From contig DATJHO010000131.1 in assembly GCA_035493835.1 (NCBI GenBank), forward strand, positions 1 to 17,936: a stretch of DNA of 17,936 bases. The letters run 5' to 3'. The notes under the pieces are model-generated. The model saw nothing but the letters and a program-made list of their open reading frames with translations. It ran no database searches and was not told where the DNA came from. Both the position numbers and the translations under genes were made by a program. This DNA is from DASZTU01 sp035493835 (GTDB lineage Bacteria; Pseudomonadota; Alphaproteobacteria; Rhizobiales; Devosiaceae). Within the stretch, counting starts at the first letter, position 1, and the number at the start of each line of letters is the position of its first letter. Shown one piece after another: positions 5,914-13,849 of this stretch.

Positions 5914-6753
5914 TCAACCCGTCGTGTCGCGGACCATGACGATATGATCCATTGCAGAAGCCGGCAGCGCGCAGCCCGCCTCGCCGATGATTTTGGCGGG
6001 CACGCCGGCAACCGTGACGTGCGCCGGCACTTCCTTGACCACGACGGAGCCTGCAGCGACGCGAGCGCCTTCGCCCACGCGGATATTGCCCAAAACGATC
6101 GCCCCCGCCCCGATCAGGACGCCATTGGCGATCTTGGGGTGGCGGTCCTGTTCGGCCTTGCCGGTGCCGCCAAGGGTCACGCCCTGCATGATCGAAACGT
6201 GGTCGCCCACCACCGCGGTTTCCCCGATCACGGTGCCGGTGCCGTGGTCGAGCATTATCCCCTTGCCGATCCGGGCGCGCGGATTGATGTCCACCTGGAA
6301 CACCTGGCTCGAACGGCTCTGCAGGTAGAGCGCGAAATCCTTCCGGCCGAGGTGCCACAATGCGTTGGCGAACCGATGGGTCTGGATCGCCTGGTAGCCC
6401 TTGAAATAGAGCAGCGGCTCGATCAGCCGGTGGCAGGCCGGATCGCGCTCCATGGTTGCGGCAAGGTCGGCGCGCGCTTCCGCCCCGATCTCGGGCCGGA
6501 ACGCCAGGGCATCCGCGAAGGCCTGCCGGATGAGGTCGGCCGAAACGTCCGAATGATGAAGCCGCTCGGCCAGCCGATGCGCCAGCGCCTCTTCGAAGCG
6601 CGAATAGTTGAGGATGGTGGAGACCACCAGCGAGCCGAAGCCGGGCTCATTGACGAGAATATCGCGCGCATTGAGCACTACGCCGTCCCAGATGGGGTCC
6701 ACCGTCTGCAGGTGTTCGCTTTCCTGGGCCGTGTTCTTCAGATTGCCGCTCAT
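5914..6753 (-). CDS. cysE: Serine O-acetyltransferase
   Basis: Serine acetyltransferase makes O-acetylserine from serine and acetyl-CoA, the first step of cysteine synthesis in the cytoplasm. The 279-residue protein has the N-terminal helical SATase domain (about 17-140: DPIWDGVVLNARDIL, then ACHRLIEPLLYFKGYQAIQTHR) and the C-terminal left-handed beta-helix of hexapeptide repeats (about 155-255: GKGIMLDHGTGTVIGETA, VTLGGTGK, RVAAGSVVVKEVP, GVPAKIIG). Asp155 and His170 in VDIN/LDHGTG match the catalytic pair, and His205 in DRHPKI is present. ATG 6753 is chosen because GGAG lies 9 nt upstream; ATG 6768 or GTG 6774 would add 5 or 7 residues. The C-terminus ends in a short acidic/hydrophobic tail as in feedback-inhibited enzymes. 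Confidence 0.95.
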   Translation of the reverse strand: MSGNLKNTAQESEHLQTVDPIWDGVVLNARDILVNEPGFGSLVVSTILNYSRFEEALAHRLAERLHHSDVSADLIRQAFADALAFRPEIGAEARADLAATMERDPACHRLIEPLLYFKGYQAIQTHRFANALWHLGRKDFALYLQSRSSQVFQVDINPRARIGKGIMLDHGTGTVIGETAVVGDHVSIMQGVTLGGTGKAEQDRHPKIANGVLIGAGAIVLGNIRVGEGARVAAGSVVVKEVPAHVTVAGVPAKIIGEAGCALPASAMDHIVMVRDTTG

Positions 6754-6872
6754 TGCCGTCGTCTCCATCGTCACAAGACGATATAAGGCAAAGTCCGCCT
6801 CGTTACCAACCCCAATGGCGAAAATTGGTTCACGGTTGCCGGCGCAAGAAAAGACCCGAGGTGCCCGAGGCG

Positions 6873-8201
6873 CTATTCCTTTGCCGCTTCTGCCTCATCG
6901 TAAGGCGGAGTGGCCTGCTGGCCGGGCGGCGCCATGTCGGGGCGGTGCGGCTTCTGGGCGACGCTGGGGCGGTGCATGAGGTCGTAGCGCCAGGCGGTGT
7001 ACATGAAAACCAGCCCCGAAAGCACCACGGCGATTCCTGCCCCGATGAACGGCGCCCCCGGAAAATAGCCGGGTTCGCCCTTCTCGGGGATGGTGAAATA
7101 CGAAAAGAGCTGCGTCGCCGCCACAGGACCAATGATCGCGGCAAGCGAATTGGCGGCGTTGACCGCCCCCTGCAATTCGCCCTGCTGGTTGTCCGGGACC
7201 TGCCGGGACAGCAGGCTGTTGATGCCCGGCGCCGCCAAGCCCGAGAGCGCCCCCACCATCAGGAAGCCGTAGAGGCCGAACTGGGTATGGACGAAGGCCG
7301 TGCCGGTAAAGGCCACGGCTGCCGCCGCCATCCCGATCAACACCGTCGTCCATTCGCCAAAACGCTTGACCAGTGGCCCGATCAACACCGCCTGGCTGAT
7401 GGCAAAGCCGATGCCGAAGGCACCAAGCGATCGCCCGATCTGGGCGGAGGAGAAATTGACCACCTCGATGGTGAAGAAATTCCAGACCGAGGGAAAGGCC
7501 TGGCCGGCCAGCGACAGCAGGAACAAGCCCAGCAGCAGCCACAGCACCACCGGATAACGCCGCAGCGAGAGCAGCGCGCCGAAAGGGTTCGCGCGGCGGA
7601 TCTCGAAATGCCGGCGGCGCTCCTTGGGCAAGCTCTCGGGCAGCACAAACAGTCCGAAGAGGAAATTGGCGAAGGCCAGGGCCGCCGCCGCATAGAACGG
7701 CACGCGCGGCCCGAACTGGCCGAGTTCGCCGCCGATCACCGGCCCAATGATGAAGCCGAGCCCGAAGGCCGCCCCGATCAACCCGAACCGTTGCGCCCGC
7801 TTCTCGGGGCTCGAAATGTCGGTGATGTAGGCCGTGGCGGTCGCGACCGCCGCACCCGAAATGCCGGAGAGTATCCGGCCGAAATAGATGTAGCCGATGC
7901 TGGGCGCAAACCCCATCAGAGCATAGTCGACAGTAAGGCCGATGAGCGACAGCAGCAGCACCGGCCGCCGCCCGAACCGATCCGACAGATTGCCGAGCAC
8001 GGGCGAGAACAGGAACTGCATCAGCGCATAGACGAAGACCAGATAGCCCCCGATCACCGCCGATTGCGCGATCCCGCCACCGGTCAGTTGCCCGATCAGT
8101 TGGGGCAGCACCGGAACGATGATCCCCAGCCCGATCATGTCGAGCAGGATCGTCGTCAGGATGCAGATAAGCGTCAGGCGGGAGTCTTTTGCAACTGCCA
8201 T
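6873..8201 (-). CDS. MFS exporter, Tet(A)-like DHA1 family
   Basis: A 442-residue major facilitator protein with 12 hydrophobic segments. The N-terminal LDMIGLGIIVPVLPQLI (20-36) with Asp21 and motif A at G70-NLSDRFGRRP (70-80) are typical of the tetracycline/H+ antiporter-like DHA1 group. LVFVYALMQFLFSPVLGNLSDRFG and GPVIGGELG (motif C region) also match. The C-terminal 30 residues are a Pro-rich hydrophilic tail. Sequence suggests an H+-coupled drug exporter; chromosomal Tet-like homologues often do not give tetracycline resistance, so the substrate is not assigned. ATG 8201 is chosen over GTG 8246, which would add 15 Cys-rich, non-family residues. No tetR-like regulator is adjacent. Confidence 0.88.
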   Translation of the reverse strand: MAVAKDSRLTLICILTTILLDMIGLGIIVPVLPQLIGQLTGGGIAQSAVIGGYLVFVYALMQFLFSPVLGNLSDRFGRRPVLLLSLIGLTVDYALMGFAPSIGYIYFGRILSGISGAAVATATAYITDISSPEKRAQRFGLIGAAFGLGFIIGPVIGGELGQFGPRVPFYAAAALAFANFLFGLFVLPESLPKERRRHFEIRRANPFGALLSLRRYPVVLWLLLGLFLLSLAGQAFPSVWNFFTIEVVNFSSAQIGRSLGAFGIGFAISQAVLIGPLVKRFGEWTTVLIGMAAAAVAFTGTAFVHTQFGLYGFLMVGALSGLAAPGINSLLSRQVPDNQQGELQGAVNAANSLAAIIGPVAATQLFSYFTIPEKGEPGYFPGAPFIGAGIAVVLSGLVFMYTAWRYDLMHRPSVAQKPHRPDMAPPGQQATPPYDEAEAAKE

Positions 8202-8369
8202 GCGATGTGTGCAAATCCGATTGGAGGCGCAGTTGACACAGGCCACCTCCGCAAGGCAAGCGCAACGGCACCAGTTTCAAGGCCTTGACAGAGAAGCCAT
8301 CCCAAAGCGGAGATTTTCAGGCGGGGCCTGAACTCTGCGCCGGACCCGATGTTCCGTTTGCCGGCAAGC

Positions 8370-8393
8370 AAAAGGCCGCCCATCGGGGCGGCC
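8370..8393 (-). terminator. Rho-independent terminator of the CsbD gene
   Basis: On the minus strand GGCCGCCC (reverse complement of 8386-8393) pairs with GGGCGGCC (8374-8381) around a 4-base loop, 8 perfect GC-rich pairs. It is followed by TTTT (8373-8370). It lies 22 nt past the CsbD-like stop codon. The T-run is short but the stem is strong. Confidence 0.7.
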
Positions 8394-8415
8394 CTCGTTT
8401 ACCGTCGATATCGGC

Positions 8416-8598
8416 CTAGTGCCGGGTGGCATCGCGGATGTCGTCCTTGGCCTTTCCGACCTCGCCCTGCACCTTTCCGGCGGCCTTGTCGGCCTTGCCT
8501 TCAGCCTGCAACTTGCGATTGCCGGTCACCTTGCCGGCTGCATCCTTGACGGCGCCTTTTGCCTGCTTGCCAGCACCTTGAACACGGTCCTTGTCCAC
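8416..8598 (-). CDS. CsbD family stress protein
   Basis: A 60-residue, very hydrophilic Lys/Ala/Gly-rich protein with the CsbD-like repeat pattern: DRVQGAGKQAKGAVKDAAGK, then LQAEGKADKAAGKVQGEVGK, then KDDIRDATRH. CsbD members are small, probably disordered or helical proteins induced by general stress in many bacteria; the molecular role is unknown. The start is GTG 8598, fixed by the strongest ribosome binding site in the window, AAGGAGG, 5 nt upstream. A hairpin terminator follows, so this is a single-gene transcript. Such genes in alphaproteobacteria are often under EcfG general stress control; I cannot show that promoter here. Confidence 0.88.
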   Translation of the reverse strand: MDKDRVQGAGKQAKGAVKDAAGKVTGNRKLQAEGKADKAAGKVQGEVGKAKDDIRDATRH

Positions 8599-8654
8599 GG
8601 AATCCTCCTTTGTGGCAGTGTGATACCAACGGGAAGTCGCGGCCCATGGTTCCG

Positions 8655-8945
8655 TCAGCTGGCGGATTCGCCAGCCCAGGAGATCTCGATGCGCTGGAAG
8701 AGCGGCCCTTCCTTCATTGTCTGCAGCCAGCGATGAAACTCCGCGACATCCTTGAACCCTGCCCGGCGCGCGTCGGCATCGGTGACTTCATCGGGACGGA
8801 TATCGTCGATGCGTCCGATCTGCATCAGTCCGAGCTTGGTCTTCAGCGTACCACCCGGCTTGACGGTGGGCCGGGTCCAGCGCCGGAACTGCAGGTCGAT
8901 CCGCCCTGCCTTGATTGCCTCGAGGACCTCGCGCTTGATGAGCAT
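8655..8945 (-). CDS. ASCH domain-containing protein
   Basis: A 96-residue protein from ATG 8945. The sequence LIKREVLEAIKAGRIDLQFRRW, followed by TRPTVKPGGTLKTKLGLMQIG, has the features of the PUA-like ASCH fold: an N-terminal helix, an FRRW element, a GG-T-x-T strand and the later DEVTDADARRAGF segment. ASCH proteins are proposed to bind RNA or modified nucleotides; a few small ones are RNases or cytidine-derivative hydrolases, but no activity is assigned here. ATG 8981 would add 12 residues (MASNPIDWRRTK); the shorter start matches the usual family N-terminus, though neither has a clear Shine-Dalgarno. The gene lies 56 nt upstream of the CsbD gene on the same strand. Confidence 0.75.
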   Translation of the reverse strand: MLIKREVLEAIKAGRIDLQFRRWTRPTVKPGGTLKTKLGLMQIGRIDDIRPDEVTDADARRAGFKDVAEFHRWLQTMKEGPLFQRIEISWAGESAS

Positions 8946-9153
8946 TTTCGTTCGCCGCCAATCAATTGGATTTGATGCCATGCGATAATGAGGGAGGCGG
9001 GTCCCGTTTGGAAGGGGTTGTGGGCTTCTGGCGGAACGGTCACATTCCCCCCCGAACAGGTGCCCCCACTGGCACTTAGCGCCACGGTTCCGGGCAGCAA
9101 TAGCCCGGTCAATGCCCTTTCGGGCAATCGGGGCAATCTGGTCAGGATTTCCG

Positions 9154-10392
9154 ATGACTTCACTTCAGAGCGAAGCGGGGCCCGCTACAGAGCGCGCGCC
9201 CTCGCACACCGAAACTGCGCCCAAGGCCCCCTCCGCCGCCCTGTTATGGGCCGTCGCCGCGGCCACCGGAGCGCTGGTCGCCAATCTCTTTTATTCGCAG
9301 CCGCTGATTGCCGTGATCGGGCCGGATCTCGGGCTCCGCCCGAACCTTGCAGGCGTTATGGTCAGCATCACGCAGATCGGCTACGCGCTCGGCCTTTTCT
9401 TCCTCGTATCGCTGGCAGACCTGGTCGAGAACAAGAAGCTGGTGCTCTTCGCCCTGGGCGGCACGCTGATCGCGCTTGTTTTGGCTGCGACCTCGACCGG
9501 CGCCACCATGTTTTTCGTGGCCTCGCTGCTCATCGGCCTTTGCTCGACCGGCGCGCAGGTCCTGATTCCATTCGTGTCGCAGCTGGTGCCGGAAGCGCAG
9601 CGCGGCCGCACGGTGGGCAACATCATGGCAGGCCTGCTTACCGGCATCCTGCTGGCTCGCCCCCTCGCCCTTTTCATCTCGGCGAGCTTCGGCTGGCGCA
9701 CGGTGTTCTGGGTGTCGGCAGTGCTGATGATCATTGTTACGCTGGTGCTCGCCCGGTTGATGCCCCGCCACAGGCCGCGCGGCGGCACGACTTACGGCAA
9801 GATCCTCGTCACGATGATGGCGCTGATGCGAGATTCGCCGATCGTCCGGCGCCGCGCCATCTACCAGGCGCTGATGTTCGCCGGCTTCAACATGTTCTGG
9901 ACCGCCGCGCCGGTGATGCTCGCGCAGCGCTTCGGCCTGAGTCAGGAAGGCATTGCCCTGTTCGCGCTTGCCGGGGTGGGCGGCGCCGCCGCGGCCCCGA
10001 TCGCCGGCCGAATGGCCGATGGCGGCCACGTCCGTCTGGCGACGCTTGGGGCGATGGCCGTGTTGTCGCTCGCATTCCTGGCCACCGGTTGGGCGACCTC
10101 CGCCAGCGCGCTCGCGGTGCTGGTCGTTCTGGGCATCGTGATCGATGCCGCCGTGCAGACGAACCAGGTGGTGGGGCAGCGCGTCATTTTCTCGCTGCCG
10201 GCAGCCATGCGGGGCCGCATCAACGCGGTCTACATGACGACAAGCTTTGTCGGCGGCGCCATCGGCTCAACGCTGGCAACCACGACCTACCACAGTGGCG
10301 GCTGGACCGTGACCGCCATCACAGGCGCGGTCATCGGCGGTCTGGCGCTGCTGATCGCCTTGACCGAGCGGAGCAAAGCCGAAGGGGCATAG
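9154..10392 (+). CDS. MFS transporter, DHA1-type exporter
   Basis: A 412-residue major facilitator protein with a 28-residue hydrophilic N-terminus and 12 predicted helices. VANLFYSQPLIAVIGPDLGL (42-61) and RGRTVGNIMAGLLTGILLARPL match a group of uncharacterised MFS exporters in proteobacteria (YgaY/YnfM-like, inference). The loop 2-3 motif A is degenerate (VSLADLVENKKLV, lacking the usual D-R-x-G-R-R). The helix-7 region FAGFNMFWTAAPVML and the C-half motif GRMADGGHVRLA are normal. Substrate unknown. ATG 9154 is chosen because CAGGA lies 8 nt upstream; ATG 9112 would add 14 unlikely residues. It is divergent from the ASCH gene and convergent with the next gene. It is unrelated in sequence to the Tet-like exporter nearby. 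Confidence 0.88.
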   Translation: MTSLQSEAGPATERAPSHTETAPKAPSAALLWAVAAATGALVANLFYSQPLIAVIGPDLGLRPNLAGVMVSITQIGYALGLFFLVSLADLVENKKLVLFALGGTLIALVLAATSTGATMFFVASLLIGLCSTGAQVLIPFVSQLVPEAQRGRTVGNIMAGLLTGILLARPLALFISASFGWRTVFWVSAVLMIIVTLVLARLMPRHRPRGGTTYGKILVTMMALMRDSPIVRRRAIYQALMFAGFNMFWTAAPVMLAQRFGLSQEGIALFALAGVGGAAAAPIAGRMADGGHVRLATLGAMAVLSLAFLATGWATSASALAVLVVLGIVIDAAVQTNQVVGQRVIFSLPAAMRGRINAVYMTTSFVGGAIGSTLATTTYHSGGWTVTAITGAVIGGLALLIALTERSKAEGA

Positions 10393-10426
10393 CGGAGGCG
10401 GCAGCAATGCCCTTTCCCCAATCCCG

Positions 10427-10921
10427 TCAGTGGAGGCTGCGCCGATCCGCCACCGATTGGATCACCAGCGCCTTGTAAATCAGGCAGAACCCCTGCATCA
10501 CCTCGGGATAGGTGGAAAAGCGCGAGGCGAAATTGTGCGCCATCTGCAGCAATTCGGGGTTGTGCTGATGCATGTGATCGAGGGCCTCGGCGGTAAACCG
10601 CTCGGGGCCCTTGGCATCGATCTGGTGCACCAGGGCGTCCCGGCTCTCGGGCGAAACCTTCGGTAGCGCGGCAAAGGCCGGGTGGGTCGAGATGGTCCGC
10701 GCTTCCAGGATCAGCAGACGATAGAAGGCGCCGAACCCAACCATCACCTCGTCGGCCTCCCCGGTATCCCGCGCGCAGCGCCGCGCGATGTCGAGGAGCT
10801 CGGGATTTTCCGCATCGAGCAGGGTCGCGGCCTGGGCCGAAAGAGCGCAGGGGCCGATGTCGTCGAATTCGCGAGCGAGACGCTCACGGGTGAGTTCAAT
10901 GACTCGGGGCAAGAGGGTCAT
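10427..10921 (-). CDS. Unrecognised protein with internal tandem duplication
   Basis: A 164-residue soluble, mostly helical protein that I do not recognise. It consists of two tandem units aligned without gaps at an offset of 82 residues: GP at 23-24 and 105-106, NPELL at 39-43 and 121-125, EVM at 58-60 and 140-142, GF at 62-63 and 144-145, and Y67/Y149 with a following L-x-I pattern. Each unit therefore has the form GP...NPELL..A...A......EVM.GF...Y..L.I. There is no signal peptide, membrane segment or catalytic motif. The start is ATG 10921. The gene is convergent with the MFS gene (34-nt gap). It may be a small helical-repeat binding protein, but that is only inference. Confidence 0.75.
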   Translation of the reverse strand: MTLLPRVIELTRERLAREFDDIGPCALSAQAATLLDAENPELLDIARRCARDTGEADEVMVGFGAFYRLLILEARTISTHPAFAALPKVSPESRDALVHQIDAKGPERFTAEALDHMHQHNPELLQMAHNFASRFSTYPEVMQGFCLIYKALVIQSVADRRSLH

Positions 10922-11376
10922 AGCGGGCTAGAGCCGTTCCTGTGCGTATTGCGGAGGACGGTCTCCGTGGCCGCCCGCGCCATCTGAGGGCGCGAAACAG
11001 TGCAAAAGAATGACGGCGGGGCCTCTCGCGCTCACCCCGCGCGGTGCCGCTGCGTACGAAAGGCCGCGGTCGACGGCCATCAGTGTCCCGGCCGCCACAC
11101 ACCCGCCAACTGCCCGCCACCCCATTCCCCAAGGAAGCGAAATGGCGGGTGAACTTCGGCAGCCCGGGGACGTTATGCGCGAAGCCGGAGCAGATGAGGT
11201 GCGGGCTCGCGATATCCGGCTCGACAAGCGTGTGCCCGATCGCCTGGCCGATCTGCCGCCAGGCCTGTTCAACCCGGATGCCGGATTAGAGCGAGAGCGT
11301 CGCACGCAAAACTGACCGTTATCATGGCAGCCACGCTCATCGCATGGTCCGCTCGTCCAATAACCGGAGGTGGAAA
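10922..11376. other. 455-nt region without a convincing gene, dnaK leader
   Basis: This region lies between the divergent orphan gene and dnaK. Reading frames exist on both strands but overlap each other, are Arg/Pro-rich and lack ribosome binding sites. Two minus-strand fragments in different frames (11340-11270 and about 11270-11110) look weakly protein-like but are interrupted. No CIRCE element (TTAGCACTC-N9-GAGTGCTAA) or clear CTTGAA-type heat-shock promoter was seen. Promoters for both flanking genes must lie here. Confidence 0.5.
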
Positions 11377-13284
11377 ATGGCAAGAGTGATCGGCATCGAC
11401 CTGGGCACCACGAACTCCTGCGTAGCGGTGATGGAGGGGCAGCAGGCAAAAGTCATCGAGAACGAGGAAGGCTCGCGAACCACCCCCTCGGTGGTGGCCT
11501 TCGGCAAGGAGGGCGAGGTTCTGGTCGGCCAGCCGGCCAAACGGCAGGCGGTCACCAATCCCGAAAACACCGTATTTGCCATCAAGCGGCTGATCGGCCG
11601 CCGCTATGACGATCCGGTCGTGGAGAAGGACAAGAAACTGGTCCCCTACAAGATCGTCCCCGGCCCCAATGGCGATGCCTGGGTGGAGTGCCAGGGCAAG
11701 AACTACAGCCCCAGCCAGATCAGCTCATTCATCCTCATCAAGATGAAGGAGACCGCCGAGCGATACCTCGGCGAGAAGGTCAGCGAAGCGGTGATCACCG
11801 TCCCGGCCTATTTCAACGACAGCCAGCGGCAGGCCACCAAGGATGCCGGCCAGATTGCCGGGCTCGAAGTGCTGAGGATCATCAACGAGCCGACTGCCGC
11901 TGCACTCGCCTATGGGCTCGAAAAGAGCGGCCAGGGCAAAGTCGCGGTCTATGACCTCGGCGGCGGCACCTTCGATATCTCGATACTCGACATCGGCGAG
12001 GGCGTTTTCGAGGTACGCGCCACCAATGGCGACACCTTCCTCGGCGGCGAGGATTTCGACAAGCGGATCGTCGATTACCTCGCGGACGAATTCAAGAAGG
12101 ACCAGGGCATCGATCTGAGGAACGATCGCCTCGCCCTGCAGCGGCTGCGGGAAGCTGCCGAAAAGGCCAAGATCGAGCTGTCCTCGACCCTCGAGACCAC
12201 CGTCAGCCTGCCCTTCATCACCGCCGATGCCACCGGTCCCCGCCATCTCGATATCAAGCTTCGCCGGGCCAAGCTCGAGGAACTGGTGAACGATCTGATC
12301 CAGCGCACGGTGCCCCCCTGCCATCGGGCCCTGCAGGACGCCAAACTCACGCCTGAGGAGCTCAAGGAGGTCGTTTTGGTCGGCGGGCAGACCCGCATGC
12401 CCAAGGTGCAGGAGACGGTCAAGGACCTGTTCAAGCGCGAGCCGCACAAGGGCGTCAATCCCGACGAGGTGGTCGCCATCGGCGCTGCCATCCAGGGGGG
12501 CGTGTTGAAGGGCGATGTCAGCAATGTGCTGCTGCTCGACGTCACCCCCTTGTCGCTCGGCATCGAAACACTGGGCGGCGTATTCACCCGGCTCATCGAG
12601 CGCAACACCACCGTGCCGGCGCGCAAGAGCCAGGTCTTCTCGACGGCGGAAGACAACCAGACCGCCGTGACGATCCGGGTGTTCCAGGGTGAGCGCGAGA
12701 TTGCCGAGGAAAACAAGCTGCTCGGCCAGTTCGACCTCGTCGGCATTCCACCCGCGCCCCGCGGCGTGCCGCAGATCGAGGTGACGTTCGACATCGACGC
12801 CAATGGCATCGTCAATGTCTCGGCCAAGGACAAGGCGACCGGCAAGGAGCAGCAGATCAGGATCCAGGCATCGGGCGGCCTCACCAAGGACGATATCGAC
12901 CGAATGATCCGGGATGCCGAGGCACATGCCGAGGACGACAAGCGCCGCCGCGCCCTGATCGAAGCCCGCAACCAGGCCGAGGGACAGATCGCTGCGAGCC
13001 AGCGGGCATTGGAGGCCGTCGGCGACCGGGCGCCCGCCGAAAGGGCCATGGTCGAGCAGGCGATCGAGGCAACCAAGACCGCGGTCGCGGGCGAATCCAC
13101 CAGCGACATCGAGCAGAAGACCGTGGCCCTGGCCAACGCCTCCCAGCAGATGGAGAACGCCGCCGCACAGGCCGGGGCCCAGAGCGGCCAAGCCGGCGCA
13201 GCTTCTGGCGGAGGCGGTTCCGACGATGTGATCGATGCCGAATTCGAGGATGCAGATGACCACCACGGGAAGACAAACGCCTGA
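11377..13284 (+). CDS. dnaK: Hsp70 chaperone DnaK
   Basis: A complete 635-residue Hsp70. It binds hydrophobic peptides in an ATP-dependent cycle with a J-protein and GrpE. Visible domains are the ATPase domain (1-385) with IGIDLGTTNS at 5-14, VYDLGGGTFDIS at 191-202 and VLVGGQTRMPKVQ; the linker LLLDV just before VTPLSLGIETLGG; the substrate-binding beta domain (about 390-500, FQGEREIAEENKLLGQFDL); the helical lid (505-600); and a Gly/Gln-rich tail ending with DDVIDAEFED. All signatures are intact. GGAGG 6 nt upstream fixes ATG 11377. The next gene is a grpE overlapping by 29 nt, not dnaJ. In most Hyphomicrobiales the housekeeping dnaK precedes dnaJ, so this may be a second copy (inference). 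Confidence 0.95.
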   Translation: MARVIGIDLGTTNSCVAVMEGQQAKVIENEEGSRTTPSVVAFGKEGEVLVGQPAKRQAVTNPENTVFAIKRLIGRRYDDPVVEKDKKLVPYKIVPGPNGDAWVECQGKNYSPSQISSFILIKMKETAERYLGEKVSEAVITVPAYFNDSQRQATKDAGQIAGLEVLRIINEPTAAALAYGLEKSGQGKVAVYDLGGGTFDISILDIGEGVFEVRATNGDTFLGGEDFDKRIVDYLADEFKKDQGIDLRNDRLALQRLREAAEKAKIELSSTLETTVSLPFITADATGPRHLDIKLRRAKLEELVNDLIQRTVPPCHRALQDAKLTPEELKEVVLVGGQTRMPKVQETVKDLFKREPHKGVNPDEVVAIGAAIQGGVLKGDVSNVLLLDVTPLSLGIETLGGVFTRLIERNTTVPARKSQVFSTAEDNQTAVTIRVFQGEREIAEENKLLGQFDLVGIPPAPRGVPQIEVTFDIDANGIVNVSAKDKATGKEQQIRIQASGGLTKDDIDRMIRDAEAHAEDDKRRRALIEARNQAEGQIAASQRALEAVGDRAPAERAMVEQAIEATKTAVAGESTSDIEQKTVALANASQQMENAAAQAGAQSGQAGAASGGGGSDDVIDAEFEDADDHHGKTNA

Positions 13285-13849
13285 CGGCGAGCCCGCCAAG
13301 GCAGGTGCGACGGAGCCCCCGCCAGGCGAAGCCCGGCCCCCCAGCGCCGCCGAAAACGCCGCTGAGGACCGCGAGGCGAGCTTGGCCGCCATGGAGGCGA
13401 GGCTCGCCGAAGCCGACGACCGGCTGCTCAGGTCGCTGGCCGAGCAGCAAAATATGCGCCGCATCGCCGCGCGAGAGCACCAGGAGACGATCCGCTACGC
13501 CGCCTCCAAGCTGGCGGCGGACCTGCTTGAGAGCATCGATAATCTCGAGCGTGCCCTCAAGAGCGCCAGCGAAGCACCGGACAGCGATCCCGATCGCCTG
13601 CTCCAGGGCGTCGCCGCGACCCAGGAAGGGCTTCTCGCGGCCCTCGCGCGCCATGGCGTGAAGCGCCTCGATCCCTTGGGCGAGCCGTTCGACCCGGAGC
13701 GCCACCACGCGGTCTATGAGCGCCCCGAGCCCAGCGCCGACGACGGCACCGTCATCGAAGTGCTCCAGCCGGGCTATCTCATCCACGACCGGCTGCTGCG
13801 CCCGGCCATGGTTGGGGTCGCCAACAACAGCAAGATCACCCAGCCATGA
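13256..13849 (+). CDS. grpE: Nucleotide exchange factor GrpE
   Basis: A 197-residue GrpE, which releases ADP from DnaK. The N-terminal 40 residues are Pro/Ala/Glu-rich and disordered. The long dimerisation helix runs about 41-105 (ADDRLLRSLAEQQNMRRIAARE, then LAADLLESIDNLERAL). A short helix follows (about 114-134), then the C-terminal beta-wing with LDPLGEPFDPERHHAVYE (138-155) and GYLIHDRLLRPAMVGVA (173-189), all family hallmarks. The start is ATG 13256 with GAGG 6 nt upstream, inside the last codons of dnaK, so translation is probably coupled. The sequence is divergent in the helix compared with the usual alphaproteobacterial housekeeping GrpE, which fits a partner dedicated to this DnaK (inference). 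Confidence 0.9.
   Translation: MTTTGRQTPDGEPAKAGATEPPPGEARPPSAAENAAEDREASLAAMEARLAEADDRLLRSLAEQQNMRRIAAREHQETIRYAASKLAADLLESIDNLERALKSASEAPDSDPDRLLQGVAATQEGLLAALARHGVKRLDPLGEPFDPERHHAVYERPEPSADDGTVIEVLQPGYLIHDRLLRPAMVGVANNSKITQP

Noticed and set aside
6860..6880. CCCGAGG repeats after the Tet-like gene as a terminator
   Set aside because: The copies are direct, not inverted, so no good hairpin forms despite a nearby TCTTTTCTT on the minus strand.
6753..8288. 511-codon open frame on the plus strand
   Set aside because: It lies antisense to the Tet-like MFS gene and is Arg/Gln/His-rich with no family pattern; high GC keeps antisense frames open.
9090..9108. Short inverted repeat CCGGGC...GCCCGG before the second MFS gene
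   Set aside because: Only 6 bp, expected by chance in high-GC DNA.
8988..10478. 496-codon open frame overlapping the second MFS gene in another frame
   Set aside because: It has Arg/Pro-rich shadow composition; the MFS frame has all family features.
11010..11315. 101-codon plus-strand frame upstream of dnaK
   Set aside because: No ribosome binding site or recognisable fold; it overlaps competing frames.
10928..11449. Minus-strand frame reaching into the dnaK start
   Set aside because: It covers the dnaK ribosome binding site and start codon, has no ribosome binding site of its own, and is Ser/Arg/Pro-rich.
11725..13464. 579-codon open frame on the minus strand
   Set aside because: It is the antisense shadow of dnaK and the start of grpE; its repetitive Leu/Gly/Asp composition mirrors dnaK codons.
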